Shown here one piece after another: positions 26,321 to 34,865 of a stretch of 64,000 bases of DNA (position 1 is the first letter of the stretch; each line of letters begins with the position of its first letter). The stretch comes from JBGQBN01 sp041494805 (lineage in GTDB: Bacteria > Acidobacteriota > Terriglobia > Terriglobales > Acidobacteriaceae), in contig JBGQBN010000013.1 of assembly GCA_041494805.1 (NCBI GenBank), forward strand, positions 18,184-82,183, read 5' to 3'. Below the pieces are notes generated by a model. It saw nothing but the letters and a program-made list of their open reading frames with translations, did no database searches and was not told the origin of the DNA. A program made the translations under genes and the position numbers.

Positions 26321-27099
26321 CGGACTACCCTGAACGTACGCCGCCACCGGGTCAGATCAAAAAAATGGATGACTACGTGTGCCAGAAATCCCAGCCGTTC
26401 GCCGATCGCCGTATGTTGGTACTGGTCACGAGGAGTTTCGAAAGACCAGTAGATGAACATAGGCCGCCCGATCACGTTCCGCTTGGGAATAAATCCCCAG
26501 AAGCGGCTGTCCAGGCTCACGTCGCGGTTATCGCCCATCGCGAAGTAACTGTCAGGGGCCACGACCAGATCGTCACCTTGAATGTAATCCCGGAGATGCA
26601 ACTGCCAGTCCCAGCTAACGTTGAATTCATTCGGGGGTACGGCGGGAAAGTTATCGCGGTATGGGCTGTAGCCTTCGTTGCTCTGATGGATCACGTAGGG
26701 CTCGTCCAGCTTCTGGCCGTTGCGATACACCACGCCGTCACGCAGATGAATGCGGTCCCCGGGAATGCCCATAATCCGCTTCACCACATACAAGCCGGGT
26801 TCCGCCGGAGAAAGAAACACAACGATATCCCCCCGCCGTATCTGGCGGTAGGGAAGCAAGGGTCCCATCCAACCCGTCTGTGGCGAGAACTGCACCCGAT
26901 TCACAAACACATGATCTCCGATAAGGAGCGTGTTCTCCATTGAGCTGGAAGGAATCTCGAACGCTTGCACGATGAAGGTAATGATGAACAGGCCCGTCAC
27001 CAGCACGGACGCCAGCGAAGCCAGAAACTCCACTAGAGTTTCGCGCGGCTTCTCCGCCTGCTTGTTTTCTTTGTCTTCCTTGCTTGCTTTCTTAGCCAC
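26317..27099 (-). CDS. lepB: Signal peptidase I (copy 1)
   Basis: A 260-residue type I signal peptidase. After a charged N-terminus (MAKKASKEDKENKQ) comes one membrane segment and EIPSSSMENTLLIGD, with nucleophile Ser53, then YVVKRIMGIPGDRIHL with the general-base lysine at about 107, and GDNRDVSLDSRFWGFI. It removes signal peptides at the outer face of the inner membrane. A closely similar gene lies directly upstream, so this is a tandem pair. An insertion loop around NFPAVPPNEFNVSWDWQ distinguishes the two. Confidence 0.95.
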   Translation of the reverse strand: MAKKASKEDKENKQAEKPRETLVEFLASLASVLVTGLFIITFIVQAFEIPSSSMENTLLIGDHVFVNRVQFSPQTGWMGPLLPYRQIRRGDIVVFLSPAEPGLYVVKRIMGIPGDRIHLRDGVVYRNGQKLDEPYVIHQSNEGYSPYRDNFPAVPPNEFNVSWDWQLHLRDYIQGDDLVVAPDSYFAMGDNRDVSLDSRFWGFIPKRNVIGRPMFIYWSFETPRDQYQHTAIGERLGFLAHVVIHFFDLTRWRRTFRVVR

Positions 27100-27134
27100 G
27101 AATTCATCCCGTCACGAGGCTGTGTTTCGCCTCT

Positions 27135-27884
27135 TTAGTTGACTAATCGAAACGTGCGATCCCAGCGGGTGATCTGAAACAAGTGAGTGACCGCATAGGC
27201 GAAGTGAAAGAGTTTATCACTCACGGAGGTCGAACCCTGTATGTCCTCGTCGACATTCCTTACCGACCAGTAGATCAGCAGGGGGCGCCCCACTACATTT
27301 TCCCGCGGAACAAAGCCCCAGTAGCGGCTGTCCTTGCTTTCGTCACGGTTGTCGCCGAGCACGAAGTAATGGCCCTCCGGGACGATCAATTGGCCGTCCT
27401 CGACTAATTTCCTCATCTGCAGCCACCAGTTCCCCTCCAACTCCGGGACAGCCGTTTCTAGCCGCGGAAACTCATCCCGAAATACGTCGTGCACGTGCGA
27501 GCTGTAGCGCACATAAGGCTCCTGCAGAGGGATGCCATTCACATACACCTGCCGGTTCACCAGCCGTACATGGTCTCCCGGGACTCCCACTACGCGCTTC
27601 ACGAAATGCTGTGTGGGATTGACCGGATAGTGGAAAACGATGATGTCCCCGCGGCGCACTGTCCGGTACGGCATGATATGGTCCCAGAATTCGCTTCCGC
27701 CGTAACGCAGTTTGTCCACCAGCAGGTAGTCCCCGATCAGCAGCGTATTCTCCATGGATTCGGAGGGGATCTGGAAAGCCTGCACGATGAAAGTAATGAC
27801 GAAAACCGCGATCACCACAGTGGCCAGCAGGGACTGCAGCGAACTCAATCCATTCTGCGGTTTTTTCTCCGTCACTTCCGTCAT
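27135..27884 (-). CDS. lepB: Signal peptidase I (copy 2)
   Basis: A 249-residue signal peptidase I paralogue with Ser43 in QIPSESMENTLLIGD and Lys96 in HFVKRVVGVPGDHVRL; the GDNRDESKDSRYWGFVP motif is intact. ATG 27884 is used; an in-frame TTG at 27905 directly after the rnc stop is the alternative. The two LepB copies are 35 bp apart and share the membrane anchor and catalytic motifs but differ in the middle, suggesting an old duplication with possible division of substrates. Confidence 0.95.
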   Translation of the reverse strand: MTEVTEKKPQNGLSSLQSLLATVVIAVFVITFIVQAFQIPSESMENTLLIGDYLLVDKLRYGGSEFWDHIMPYRTVRRGDIIVFHYPVNPTQHFVKRVVGVPGDHVRLVNRQVYVNGIPLQEPYVRYSSHVHDVFRDEFPRLETAVPELEGNWWLQMRKLVEDGQLIVPEGHYFVLGDNRDESKDSRYWGFVPRENVVGRPLLIYWSVRNVDEDIQGSTSVSDKLFHFAYAVTHLFQITRWDRTFRLVN

Positions 27885-27905
27885 AGTCCAGCCTGGTGAA
27901 CCCAA

Positions 27906-28697
27906 CTACACCCGTGCCTTGCGCTGGGCGCGGCTATTTGGCTCGTCGGGCAACGAGGCGAGATATTCGAGCACTTGGCGCGCCGCATCCTGTTCGGCGT
28001 TCTTCTTCGTCAATCCCTCGGCGCGGCCCACAAGCTCGGGTGCGTTGGTAGCCTCGGCTGCGTACAGCCGGGCCTCCACGGTAAAAGTCTTGCTATGTTC
28101 CGGTCCGTGCTCCTTCACCAGCACGTAGGCAGGCTGGGGACGCCCCATCGCCTGCAACTTCTCCTGCAAAGCCGACTTGTAGTCGGTAACCGGAAGGCTG
28201 CTGCCGTTTCGAGCCAGGTGCTCCAGTTCCGGCGTGATGATCGACTGGAGGACAAAGCGCCGCGCAGCTTCCAGACCGCCGTCGGTGTACAGGGCTGCGA
28301 GCACGGCCTCCAGAGCATCCACCAGGAGCGCGGTCTTGTTGCGGCCGCCGCTCTTTTCTTCGCCTCGGCCCAGCCGCAGGTAATGCCCGAGTTCCAATCC
28401 TTGCGCTACTCGGATCAGATGCTTTTCGCTCACCAGATGAGCTCTCAATTTGGAAAGCTCCCCTTCCCGAAAATGAGGGAAGCGGTGAAACAGTTCCTCG
28501 CTCGTAATCAGCCCCAGGATGGCGTCCCCCAGAAACTCGAGCTGTTCATTGTCTCCGACTCGGCTGGCGTCGGGCGGCTGTAGCGCCTCCAGTTCGCGCG
28601 CCTGGGAGGTGTGGGTCAGCGCCTGCTGCAGCAGCTCTGGGCGCTGGAAACGGTGTCCCAGAGTGTCTTCCAGCGCCGTGATGTCGCGTGACTTCAT
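27906..28697 (-). CDS. rnc: Ribonuclease III
   Basis: A 263-residue double-strand-specific endoribonuclease for rRNA and mRNA processing. The signature NEQLEFLGDAIL gives catalytic residues Glu51, Glu54 and Asp58; Asp127 and Glu130 in VDALEAVLAALY complete the Mg site. A C-terminal dsRNA-binding domain (YKSALQEKLQAMGRPQPAYVL ... NAEQDAARQVLEYL) follows. A longer linker lies after the first helices. It heads a rnc-lepB-lepB-asmA run on the minus strand; rnc-lepB proximity is common. Confidence 0.96.
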   Translation of the reverse strand: MKSRDITALEDTLGHRFQRPELLQQALTHTSQARELEALQPPDASRVGDNEQLEFLGDAILGLITSEELFHRFPHFREGELSKLRAHLVSEKHLIRVAQGLELGHYLRLGRGEEKSGGRNKTALLVDALEAVLAALYTDGGLEAARRFVLQSIITPELEHLARNGSSLPVTDYKSALQEKLQAMGRPQPAYVLVKEHGPEHSKTFTVEARLYAAEATNAPELVGRAEGLTKKNAEQDAARQVLEYLASLPDEPNSRAQRKARV

Positions 28698-28892
28698 GGT
28701 CTGAATGCAGCGAGAAAAGCAGGGTGGGTGCCCGTGTCCGCACAGCCTTCTGAATCCCGGACCGCGAATTCAATCCACTCACTCTCGAACCGGGCAGGGC
28801 CTCGGCCGCGCTGCAAACCACAGAACCGCATGCGGCCACAGCCGCTGCTACCAAGCGGGCCATGAGCTGAGCCCGCCCCCGCCAACCGCCTG

Positions 28893-29789
28893 CTATTGGC
28901 TGGGTGGGGCCGGAGGCTGAGCGCTAGCTGGGGGCCTCGAGCCCGGAACCAACTGCACCAGGCGGTCGCGCTCCCGGCGCGCCAACGTCCCCGCAGTCGT
29001 GTTTTCCTGCGTCAATTCGACCGCGTGACTAGCTTCCTTCAGCGCTTCTGGATACTTGGCCTGCTTATCGAGCGACAGTGCCAAGCGCAGCACTACGACG
29101 GGATCGGGTTGGGACGGAAAAGCATCGATCGACTTGCGGAAAGCGCTTTCCGCTTCGACATACTTTTCTTTATTGAACTGCAGCGTTCCCATGATCGAAT
29201 ACGCGCTGGATCGCACAAAGCCTTTGTAGGCATCGATCTTTTCCTGGGGCGTACCTGCCGGCACCACAACATCGGTGTCTACGGTTTCAACGGCGTGTTG
29301 CGCCATTTTCATGGCTTCATCCAGTCGCTGGTCCTTGTCCAAGTCCGTATCGCGGGTGCGCTCTGCCAGGACTTCGGACACGCCCACCAGTGCCTCCGGA
29401 TCATCCGGGTCGATCTTCAGCACCTTCCGGCCCATCTCCAGCATCTTGTCGGAATTGTTGGCGCTCTGGTAGCTGTGCATCACGCTCCGGTACAGCAGAG
29501 GGCTCAATTCGCTGCTGGGAAACTTGATGGCGAAGTCATCCGCCGCTTTTTCCATGGCGACCGGGTCGTTCCGGCTGGCCATCGCGGCGTTGTACGCATC
29601 AAACTCAGGTTGGGTCTTCGCCTGGGGTGGCCGCTTTCCCTGGGGCGCTGCGGGTGGCGCCGCCGCGCCCTGCTGTGCCGTGCCCGCTTGTGCTGGTGGC
29701 TGCTGTTGTTGTGGGGCAGGTGCCTGGTATTGCGCATGCACAAAAGTTGCCAGCGCCAGCGTTACGACTATCATCGCAGCTCGCTTCAT
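28893..29789 (-). CDS. Secreted TPR-repeat protein
   Basis: A 298-residue protein with a signal peptide (MKRAAMIVVTLALATFVHA), a Gln/Pro/Ala-rich linker to about residue 58, then tetratricopeptide-type helices (KVLKIDPDDPEALVGVSEV; YVEAESAFRKSIDAFPSQPD; YPEALKEASHAVELTQENT) and a Pro-rich tail. TPR proteins of this kind mediate protein contacts in the periplasm. Exact function is unknown. The 195 bp between it and rnc hold no other recognisable gene. Confidence 0.75.
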   Translation of the reverse strand: MKRAAMIVVTLALATFVHAQYQAPAPQQQQPPAQAGTAQQGAAAPPAAPQGKRPPQAKTQPEFDAYNAAMASRNDPVAMEKAADDFAIKFPSSELSPLLYRSVMHSYQSANNSDKMLEMGRKVLKIDPDDPEALVGVSEVLAERTRDTDLDKDQRLDEAMKMAQHAVETVDTDVVVPAGTPQEKIDAYKGFVRSSAYSIMGTLQFNKEKYVEAESAFRKSIDAFPSQPDPVVVLRLALSLDKQAKYPEALKEASHAVELTQENTTAGTLARRERDRLVQLVPGSRPPASAQPPAPPSQ

Positions 29790-29858
29790 GCTCTCTCCTT
29801 AAGGGTTGCGTTTCTGGGACCGCGGATCGCCAGAAGTGTTGCCATTCTTTTCTACGCT

Positions 29859-31346
29859 CTACTGCGGACGGGGCGGCTCATACGCCTGCTCCAGCCCGCG
29901 CTCGGCCGCAGCTTTGACTTCGGGTAGCGAACTGCCGGCGTTCATTGCCGCCCGGTAATGATCCAGGGCAGCTTCGCGCTCTTCCTGCAAATCAAAGATT
30001 CTTCCCAGGTAAATATGAGACCAGGCCACGACCTTCGGTTCACGGGCTACTTCCAGAGCTCGCGTGAAATAATTGCGCGCTCCCTCCATGTCGCGGTTCG
30101 CGGTCGCTACCTCGGCCAGAATGAAAAGTGCCCGTCCCGAGTCTTCGCTCTTCTCGTCCAGGGCCTGCTGAGCCAGTTTTTGGGCCCCCTCTGCGTCTCC
30201 TGCGGACAAGCGCTGCTCAGCCGTCACCAGCAGCTTGCCTTCCATGGGTCGGGATAAATGCAACAGTTCGGTATCCGCTTTGTTAGCAAACTGGATTTCC
30301 GCCACCCGCTTCGCTTCTTTTCCCACGTCGATGTTCAAAAGCATCCTGGCGAAGGCGTTGCGCAGGCCCTCCGGATCCTTCTCGAACTGCACCATGGTCT
30401 CGTAAAAGTAGCGGGTCAAGATGAACCCTTGCCCGACTGAATCCTCCACCGCTTGTTCCCGCTCCGTCTCCGGGGTCTTGCTCGATCCCAGCGTACGCGC
30501 TTCGATCGCCCGGATCAGACACTCCGTGACTAAGAGCGAAGCGTCCCCCTTGAAGCTCTCATCCATGGGGGCGGTCTTCACTGCGTCGAGCAATGAGTCC
30601 AGCCGCTTCAGGCTAGTGGGATACTTCAGCGCCAGCGGATCAAGCAGGTAGTGCAGGTAAGTGTGGCGGATCTGTTCCATCTTGAGCGACGATCCCGTCC
30701 CCGGTGAAATCACCACATAGTAATCCGCCCCGTAATTGCGGGCGTTGGTCTGTCCGGGCGCGCCCATCGGGTCAAGGTATACCGTGAAACCGCGTCCCAG
30801 GTATCCCGAGGAGGGCAGCTTCAGATAAATCTCGGTATCAAACAGCATCTTGGCCAGGGGTGCGTGATAGCGCGTCGCCAATGCCGAGTACGCTTCCTCA
30901 TGGCGCACCCAGATCGCGTGCAATCCAGCCTGGTCATAGAACTTTTGCAGCAGCGGCAGAATGCCCAGCACGAAGGTGGCATCCGGCGGCAGATCGGATT
31001 CCTTCGCCTTGGGAGAAAACGTTGGCGTCGGCCCATTGAGGTACAGCGCGAACGAGATGTACTGGGCCAGCGTTCGCGATGAGTCTGGTTGCTGATGTTC
31101 CTGGTAGAACTGACACATCGCCTGGGTCGCTGCCTTGGTCTGCTCGGAAGCTTGTATGGCTTTTGCAACCTCGGTGCGAATTTGCGTCCGCAGCGGGTCA
31201 GAAGCACCCAGTTCCTGGTCATACCCGCAGGTGTTGATTGCCGTCAGCACCGTGAACAGCGTTTCATTGGTGTCCAGGGCCACTTTGGGATCGCTCTGGG
31301 CCAACGACACCTGGGCCCACGACACCTCGACCAACAACCCAAGCAA
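29859..31346 (-). CDS. Secreted protein with TPR-like C-terminus, unknown function
   Basis: A 495-residue protein. The N-terminus resembles a signal peptide, but from the TTG at 31346 it lacks the usual positive charge (MLGLLVEVSWAQ). An in-frame CTG at 31382, five bases after a perfect AGGAGG (31393-31388), would add GHRFRQSLYAVL and give an ideal signal peptide; I keep TTG as the conventional choice. The middle part is not recognised; the end has TPR-like helices (LVTAEQRLSAGDAEGAQKLAQ; EGARNYFTRALEVAREPKV). It is followed by another TPR protein gene after 69 bp. Confidence 0.72.
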   Translation of the reverse strand: MLGLLVEVSWAQVSLAQSDPKVALDTNETLFTVLTAINTCGYDQELGASDPLRTQIRTEVAKAIQASEQTKAATQAMCQFYQEHQQPDSSRTLAQYISFALYLNGPTPTFSPKAKESDLPPDATFVLGILPLLQKFYDQAGLHAIWVRHEEAYSALATRYHAPLAKMLFDTEIYLKLPSSGYLGRGFTVYLDPMGAPGQTNARNYGADYYVVISPGTGSSLKMEQIRHTYLHYLLDPLALKYPTSLKRLDSLLDAVKTAPMDESFKGDASLLVTECLIRAIEARTLGSSKTPETEREQAVEDSVGQGFILTRYFYETMVQFEKDPEGLRNAFARMLLNIDVGKEAKRVAEIQFANKADTELLHLSRPMEGKLLVTAEQRLSAGDAEGAQKLAQQALDEKSEDSGRALFILAEVATANRDMEGARNYFTRALEVAREPKVVAWSHIYLGRIFDLQEEREAALDHYRAAMNAGSSLPEVKAAAERGLEQAYEPPRPQ

Positions 31347-31453
31347 GACCGCATAGAGCGACTGTCGGAACCTATGACCCAGGGAAGCCTCCTGCAGGCT
31401 GGTAGGATGTGCGGTTACAGTGTCAGTTTAAGGGGTTCTCCGCAGGGGGTCAA

Positions 31454-31600
31454 ACCAGAACAAGCTATTAGCTGTTAGCTCCTGGCCTTTAGCTCTTGTC
31501 TTAAAGCTTTGCCGAGAACCGGCGAGACCCGGGTAGGGACAGCCGCCCTCGGCTGTCCAACCGAGCGAAGCTCGGAGCTAAGAGCCGGAAGCTAATAGCT
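31454..31600. repeat. Composite intergenic repeats: AGCTATTAGCT arms and a GGACAGCCG hairpin
   Basis: The gap after the anti-sigma gene contains GGACAGCCG/CGGCTGTCC (31537-31545 with 31550-31558, perfect), CCGAGC/GCTCGG (31561-31566 with 31570-31575), and AGCTATTAGC/GCTAATAGCT-like arms at either end. The first hairpin matches the copies at 54510 and 58853. Confidence 0.6.
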
Positions 31601-32261
31601 ATCCCCGCACACTGATCTTGGAGAAGGACAGCACCGCCCGCCCCGAGGTCGGTCGCCCCATGGAGGTTGCCGGACGGAACGTGGTAAAGATCAACATGTT
31701 CTTGACCTGTGGCGGCAACTCTTTGTCCTCCATGGAATTCGAGATGATGCGGTAATCCTGAACCCGGCCGTTCGAGTCCACATAGGCCTCGATCACCAGC
31801 GATTCCTCATTGATCGAACCCAGCGTTGTGCCGAAGGCCGACTGCTGCAGTTGCGGCGCAGTGTGCAGGGCCAGTGGAACATCGTCGCCGTAGCCCAGAG
31901 GCAGGGCGGTGGATCCCATGATCAGTCCGAACACCAAAACCGCCGTCGCCAGACCCGCGGTTGCGGGCACCATAAAGGCGTTGAGCGCGTTTTCCAGCCG
32001 TATCAGCAAACCACCGAGGAACGGACGCTTGCTCTGCGCCACCTCGTGCGAGATGGCGACACGCAGCTTCAGAGCCAAATCAGCCGGTGCTTTCCTGCGT
32101 CCCGCTTTTGCCAGTAACTGCTGAGTTTGACGGAGCGATACATACTCCCCTCGGCACCGACCACAATCCTGCAGATGCCGACTGAGCGCACCCATCTGGG
32201 TACCCGTAACTGCCCCATCCAGATAGGATGAGAACAACGACTTGGCCTGGCCGCACTTCAT
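31599..32261 (-). CDS. Anti-sigma factor with zinc-finger N-terminus and TonB-like C-terminal domain
   Basis: A 220-residue membrane protein. The N-terminal zf-HC2 domain (CGQAKSLFSSYLDG ... HLQDCGRC) would bind the sigma factor. One membrane segment follows (VPATAGLATAVLVFGLIMG). The periplasmic C-terminus (VIEAYVDSNGRVQDYRIIS ... MLIFTTFRPATSMGRPTSGR) follows the pattern of TonB C-terminal domains. It overlaps the upstream sigma gene by four bases (ATGA), so the two are coupled. The periplasmic module could sense an envelope signal; this is an inference. Confidence 0.82.
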   Translation of the reverse strand: MKCGQAKSLFSSYLDGAVTGTQMGALSRHLQDCGRCRGEYVSLRQTQQLLAKAGRRKAPADLALKLRVAISHEVAQSKRPFLGGLLIRLENALNAFMVPATAGLATAVLVFGLIMGSTALPLGYGDDVPLALHTAPQLQQSAFGTTLGSINEESLVIEAYVDSNGRVQDYRIISNSMEDKELPPQVKNMLIFTTFRPATSMGRPTSGRAVLSFSKISVRG

Positions 32262-33001
32262 GGCGTCACCTCAACTTCCCTGCCATTGGTAGAAATCCGG
32301 GAGCAGGCTTCGGTTGCCGTTTCATGCTCCGCAGCCCGCAGACCCAGCTCGGACCCAAACTCCCTTGCATACGCCGCCAGACGCTGCCGCAGCGCTGCTC
32401 GGCCGCGGGTCAACCGCGATTTCACCGTGCCCAGCGAAACCCCCGTGACCTCCGCGATCTCTTCATAGGACATCTCTTCCAAATCGCGCAAGACAACCGT
32501 GGTGCGGTAGGGTTCCGAGACTTTCCGCAACTCCTCTTCGACCCGCACTCTGATCTCCTCATGAACCACGTTGTCGAAGGGCGATTCGCCTTCGTCCGCC
32601 AACGTATCTTTCAGCCCCGGTGACCCACCTGGCGTATTCCCTTGCAGCGGTTCCATGGACGTTTCCCGCGCCTTGTGCCGGAACCACCAACGCCGCCGGT
32701 TCGAGGCTTCGTGCACCGCAATACGGTAGATCCACGTCTTCAAACTGGACTGACCGTGAAAATGCTTCATGCCGCGGAACACCTTCAGAAAGACATCCTG
32801 CGTAGTGTCGGAGGCATCGGCGGGATCCGTCACGATGCGATACACCAGGCTGTAGACGGGCTGATGGAACTCTCCAATCAGCCACGCGTAGGCCTCTTCC
32901 GACCCGGCCTTCAGTTCGGCCACAATCGCCGATTCCTGAGCCCGAACTCCTATCGCACTCGCGAGATCACCCAAGGTGGTTGCTCCCGCCATCGTCGTCA
33001 T
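32258..33001 (-). CDS. RNA polymerase ECF sigma factor
   Basis: A 247-residue ECF sigma factor. Region 2 is seen as FHQPVYSLVYRIVTDPADASD, FLKVFRGMKHFHGQSSLKTWIYRI; region 4 as EEMSYEEIAEVTGVSLGTVKSRL. The ATG at 33001 is preferred to upstream in-frame starts because the conserved protein begins near there; a TATAAT lies 12 bases before it. The adjoining gene encodes its likely zinc-finger anti-sigma partner. Confidence 0.92.
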   Translation of the reverse strand: MTTMAGATTLGDLASAIGVRAQESAIVAELKAGSEEAYAWLIGEFHQPVYSLVYRIVTDPADASDTTQDVFLKVFRGMKHFHGQSSLKTWIYRIAVHEASNRRRWWFRHKARETSMEPLQGNTPGGSPGLKDTLADEGESPFDNVVHEEIRVRVEEELRKVSEPYRTTVVLRDLEEMSYEEIAEVTGVSLGTVKSRLTRGRAALRQRLAAYAREFGSELGLRAAEHETATEACSRISTNGREVEVTP

Positions 33002-33013
33002 GGCGTCACCCCC

Positions 33014-33019
33014 ATTATA
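33014..33019 (-). promoter_or_regulatory. Candidate -10 element (TATAAT) before the ECF sigma gene
   Basis: TATAAT on the minus strand is 12 bases before ATG 33001. The intervening GGGGGTG could serve as a ribosome-binding site, so leaderless translation is not certain. No convincing -35. Confidence 0.35.
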
Positions 33020-33168
33020 GGTTCTTTTGGGCCCGCCACTCTGGCCCAATAGTGACCCTGCGCTCGGTCCGCCGCCGCAAACCGAATACCCACCTCTCAT
33101 ACATAGACCCCACACAGGTGTCTGGAGTTCCAGGCGGCAAGATGCTTAGTTTCAGTAGGTTAAGGTGA

Positions 33169-34113
33169 TCACAGCTTCAGCTCCCAGATCTCTGCAACCA
33201 GATCATGACCCCAACTATGGTGCGGCTTTGAGTGAACCAGGCGAAAGCCGGCTTGCTTGTAGAGATGGCGCGCAGCGTAAAGGTCGCTCTGCGTCCACAG
33301 TGTGATCTTCTTGTACCCCACCTGCCGGCCGAAGCGCACGCACTCCTCCACCAAACGCTTGCCAATTCCCAGCCCGCGGGCAGCCGGCTCGACCAGCAGC
33401 AGGCGCAGCTTGGCCACTGTCTTCGATTTTTCGACCAGGAACACCGAACCCACGATCTCGCCGTCCTTTTCGGCGATCCAGCAACGCTCTCGCTTGGGAT
33501 CAAATTTCTGGACGAACTCCGCCACGATCTCCGCCACCAGCGCCTCGAAGTGCTCATCGTATCCATGCTCCTGCGCGTACAGGACGCCGTGGCGGTGAAC
33601 GATCCAGCCCATGTCGCCGGGCTGGTGCGGGCGGAGCAGGTAAGGGGTCTTCTGTTCTGGTTGGGGGCCGAGTATGTCCCCGATGGTGCGCATAGCCGCG
33701 ATCAAGCGATTTTGCTGGCCGGCGGAGAGATTGCTCAACATCGCGCCTACTTCTTCATTGGAACGTGCATCGAGCGGCGCAAAGACTTCCCGCCCCTGCG
33801 CCGTCAGCGACAACAGACTCTGCCGGCCGTCGGCTGCGGAGGGCGCCTTGTCCACCAGGCCACGCTTCTCAAAGCCCCTCAGAATACGGCTCAGGTAGCC
33901 GGCGTCCAATCCCAGTTCCTGGCAGAGTTCGGTTGCGGTGGGCTTCTGGCGGTGGGCGAGCTCGTAGAGCACACGCACTTCGGTCAACGAGAACGGGCTG
34001 CGCAACAACCGCTCGTGTAACACGCCGATCTGCTTGGTGTAGAGGCGGTTGAAGCGTCGCACGGCTTCTACGCCGTGAGCAGGAGCGGCCTCGGACAGCT
34101 TCTTGACACGCAT
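33169..34113 (-). CDS. MarR-type regulator fused to a GNAT acetyltransferase
   Basis: A 314-residue two-domain protein. Residues to about 150 are a MarR winged helix (SLTEVRVLYELAHRQKPTATE, ELGLDAGYLSRILRGFEKRGLV, the wing DGRQSLLSLT). The C-terminal half is a GNAT domain (YLLRPHQPGDMGWIVHRHG, LLLVEPAARGLGIGKRLV as the acetyl-CoA loop, AARHLYKQAGFRLVHS). This fusion is known in several phyla; the regulated genes and acetylated substrate are unknown. ATG 34113 fits GGAGGG spacing better than TTG 34119. A palindrome in its promoter suggests autoregulation. Confidence 0.9.
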   Translation of the reverse strand: MRVKKLSEAAPAHGVEAVRRFNRLYTKQIGVLHERLLRSPFSLTEVRVLYELAHRQKPTATELCQELGLDAGYLSRILRGFEKRGLVDKAPSAADGRQSLLSLTAQGREVFAPLDARSNEEVGAMLSNLSAGQQNRLIAAMRTIGDILGPQPEQKTPYLLRPHQPGDMGWIVHRHGVLYAQEHGYDEHFEALVAEIVAEFVQKFDPKRERCWIAEKDGEIVGSVFLVEKSKTVAKLRLLLVEPAARGLGIGKRLVEECVRFGRQVGYKKITLWTQSDLYAARHLYKQAGFRLVHSKPHHSWGHDLVAEIWELKL

Positions 34114-34139
34114 GGCCAATACCCTCCAGGCTATTTGCT

Positions 34140-34168
34140 AATATCAATAAAGTAATTGACCAAGTCAA
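34140..34168 (-). promoter_or_regulatory. Promoter and palindromic operator of the MarR-GNAT gene
   Basis: On the minus strand TTGACT (34168-34163), 17 bases, GATATT (34145-34140). The -35 is embedded in the palindrome TTGAC-3-GTCAA (34156-34168), a plausible MarR binding site. The predicted leader is about 20 nt with a GGAGGG site. Confidence 0.55.
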
Positions 34169-34280
34169 GTTAATTCGCAGCCGGCCCGGACTCCCGCCCA
34201 TCGCCTGCGCCTCTGGCCGGTATGCCATGATGTGCCGTAACCTTTTCCCTCTCCGGCGGTTTATGTAAGAGAGAAGCCAG

Positions 34281-34865
34281 ATGGCGGTCGGAAAACCTGC
34301 ATCGAAGGGGTCGCGGGCGGAGGCCAAGGATCGCCTCCTGGTCCAGGCTGCGCAAAAAGATCCCAGCCGGTTTGCCGAGCTGTACGAGGACAACTTCGAA
34401 CGCATCTACGCCTACATCGCCCGCCGCGTCCGCGACCGCAATGTGGCCGAGGACCTGACGTCGGACGTATTCCACAAGGCGCTCGCCCATCTGCCGAGCT
34501 TCGATTGGCGCGGCATCCCCTTCGCCGCATGGCTTTACCGGATCGCCGCCAATGTCGTCGCCGATCAGTGGAAACGATCCGCGAAAGAGGTTGTGGAAGA
34601 TCCTCCCGAAGGCAGTACCGAGATGAATTTCGAGGCCATTGATCTCGAGGCCATGGAACACCGCGCGCGGCTCTTCCGGCTGGTGGACGAACTTCCTGAC
34701 GACCAGCGCCGCGTGGTAGTCATGCGCTTCGCGGAGGAAAAAAGTATCCGCGACATCGCGCAGGCGCTCGGGCGCACCGAGGGCGCGGTGAAGCAGTTGC
34801 AATTCCGCGGCCTGCAGAATCTGCGGGCCCAGTTCGACAAGAAGCCAGGTGAAGAAAATGCCTAG
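34281..34865 (+). CDS. RNA polymerase ECF sigma factor
   Basis: A 194-residue sigma-70 family protein. Region 2: FAELYEDNFERIYAYIARRV, VAEDLTSDVFHKALAHLPSF, WLYRIAANVVAD; region 4: LPDDQRRVVVMRFAEEKS, IAQALGRTEGAVKQLQFRGL. Its last eight bases overlap the start of the following glyoxalase-domain gene, so both are coupled. No zinc-finger anti-sigma gene adjoins it; the partner gene's N-terminal segment may play that role. Confidence 0.9.
   Translation: MAVGKPASKGSRAEAKDRLLVQAAQKDPSRFAELYEDNFERIYAYIARRVRDRNVAEDLTSDVFHKALAHLPSFDWRGIPFAAWLYRIAANVVADQWKRSAKEVVEDPPEGSTEMNFEAIDLEAMEHRARLFRLVDELPDDQRRVVVMRFAEEKSIRDIAQALGRTEGAVKQLQFRGLQNLRAQFDKKPGEENA

Noticed and set aside
28698..28892. SRP or other structural RNA in the gap between rnc and the TPR gene
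   Set aside because: No GGTCAGG/GGAAG-type SRP core or other known RNA signature was found.
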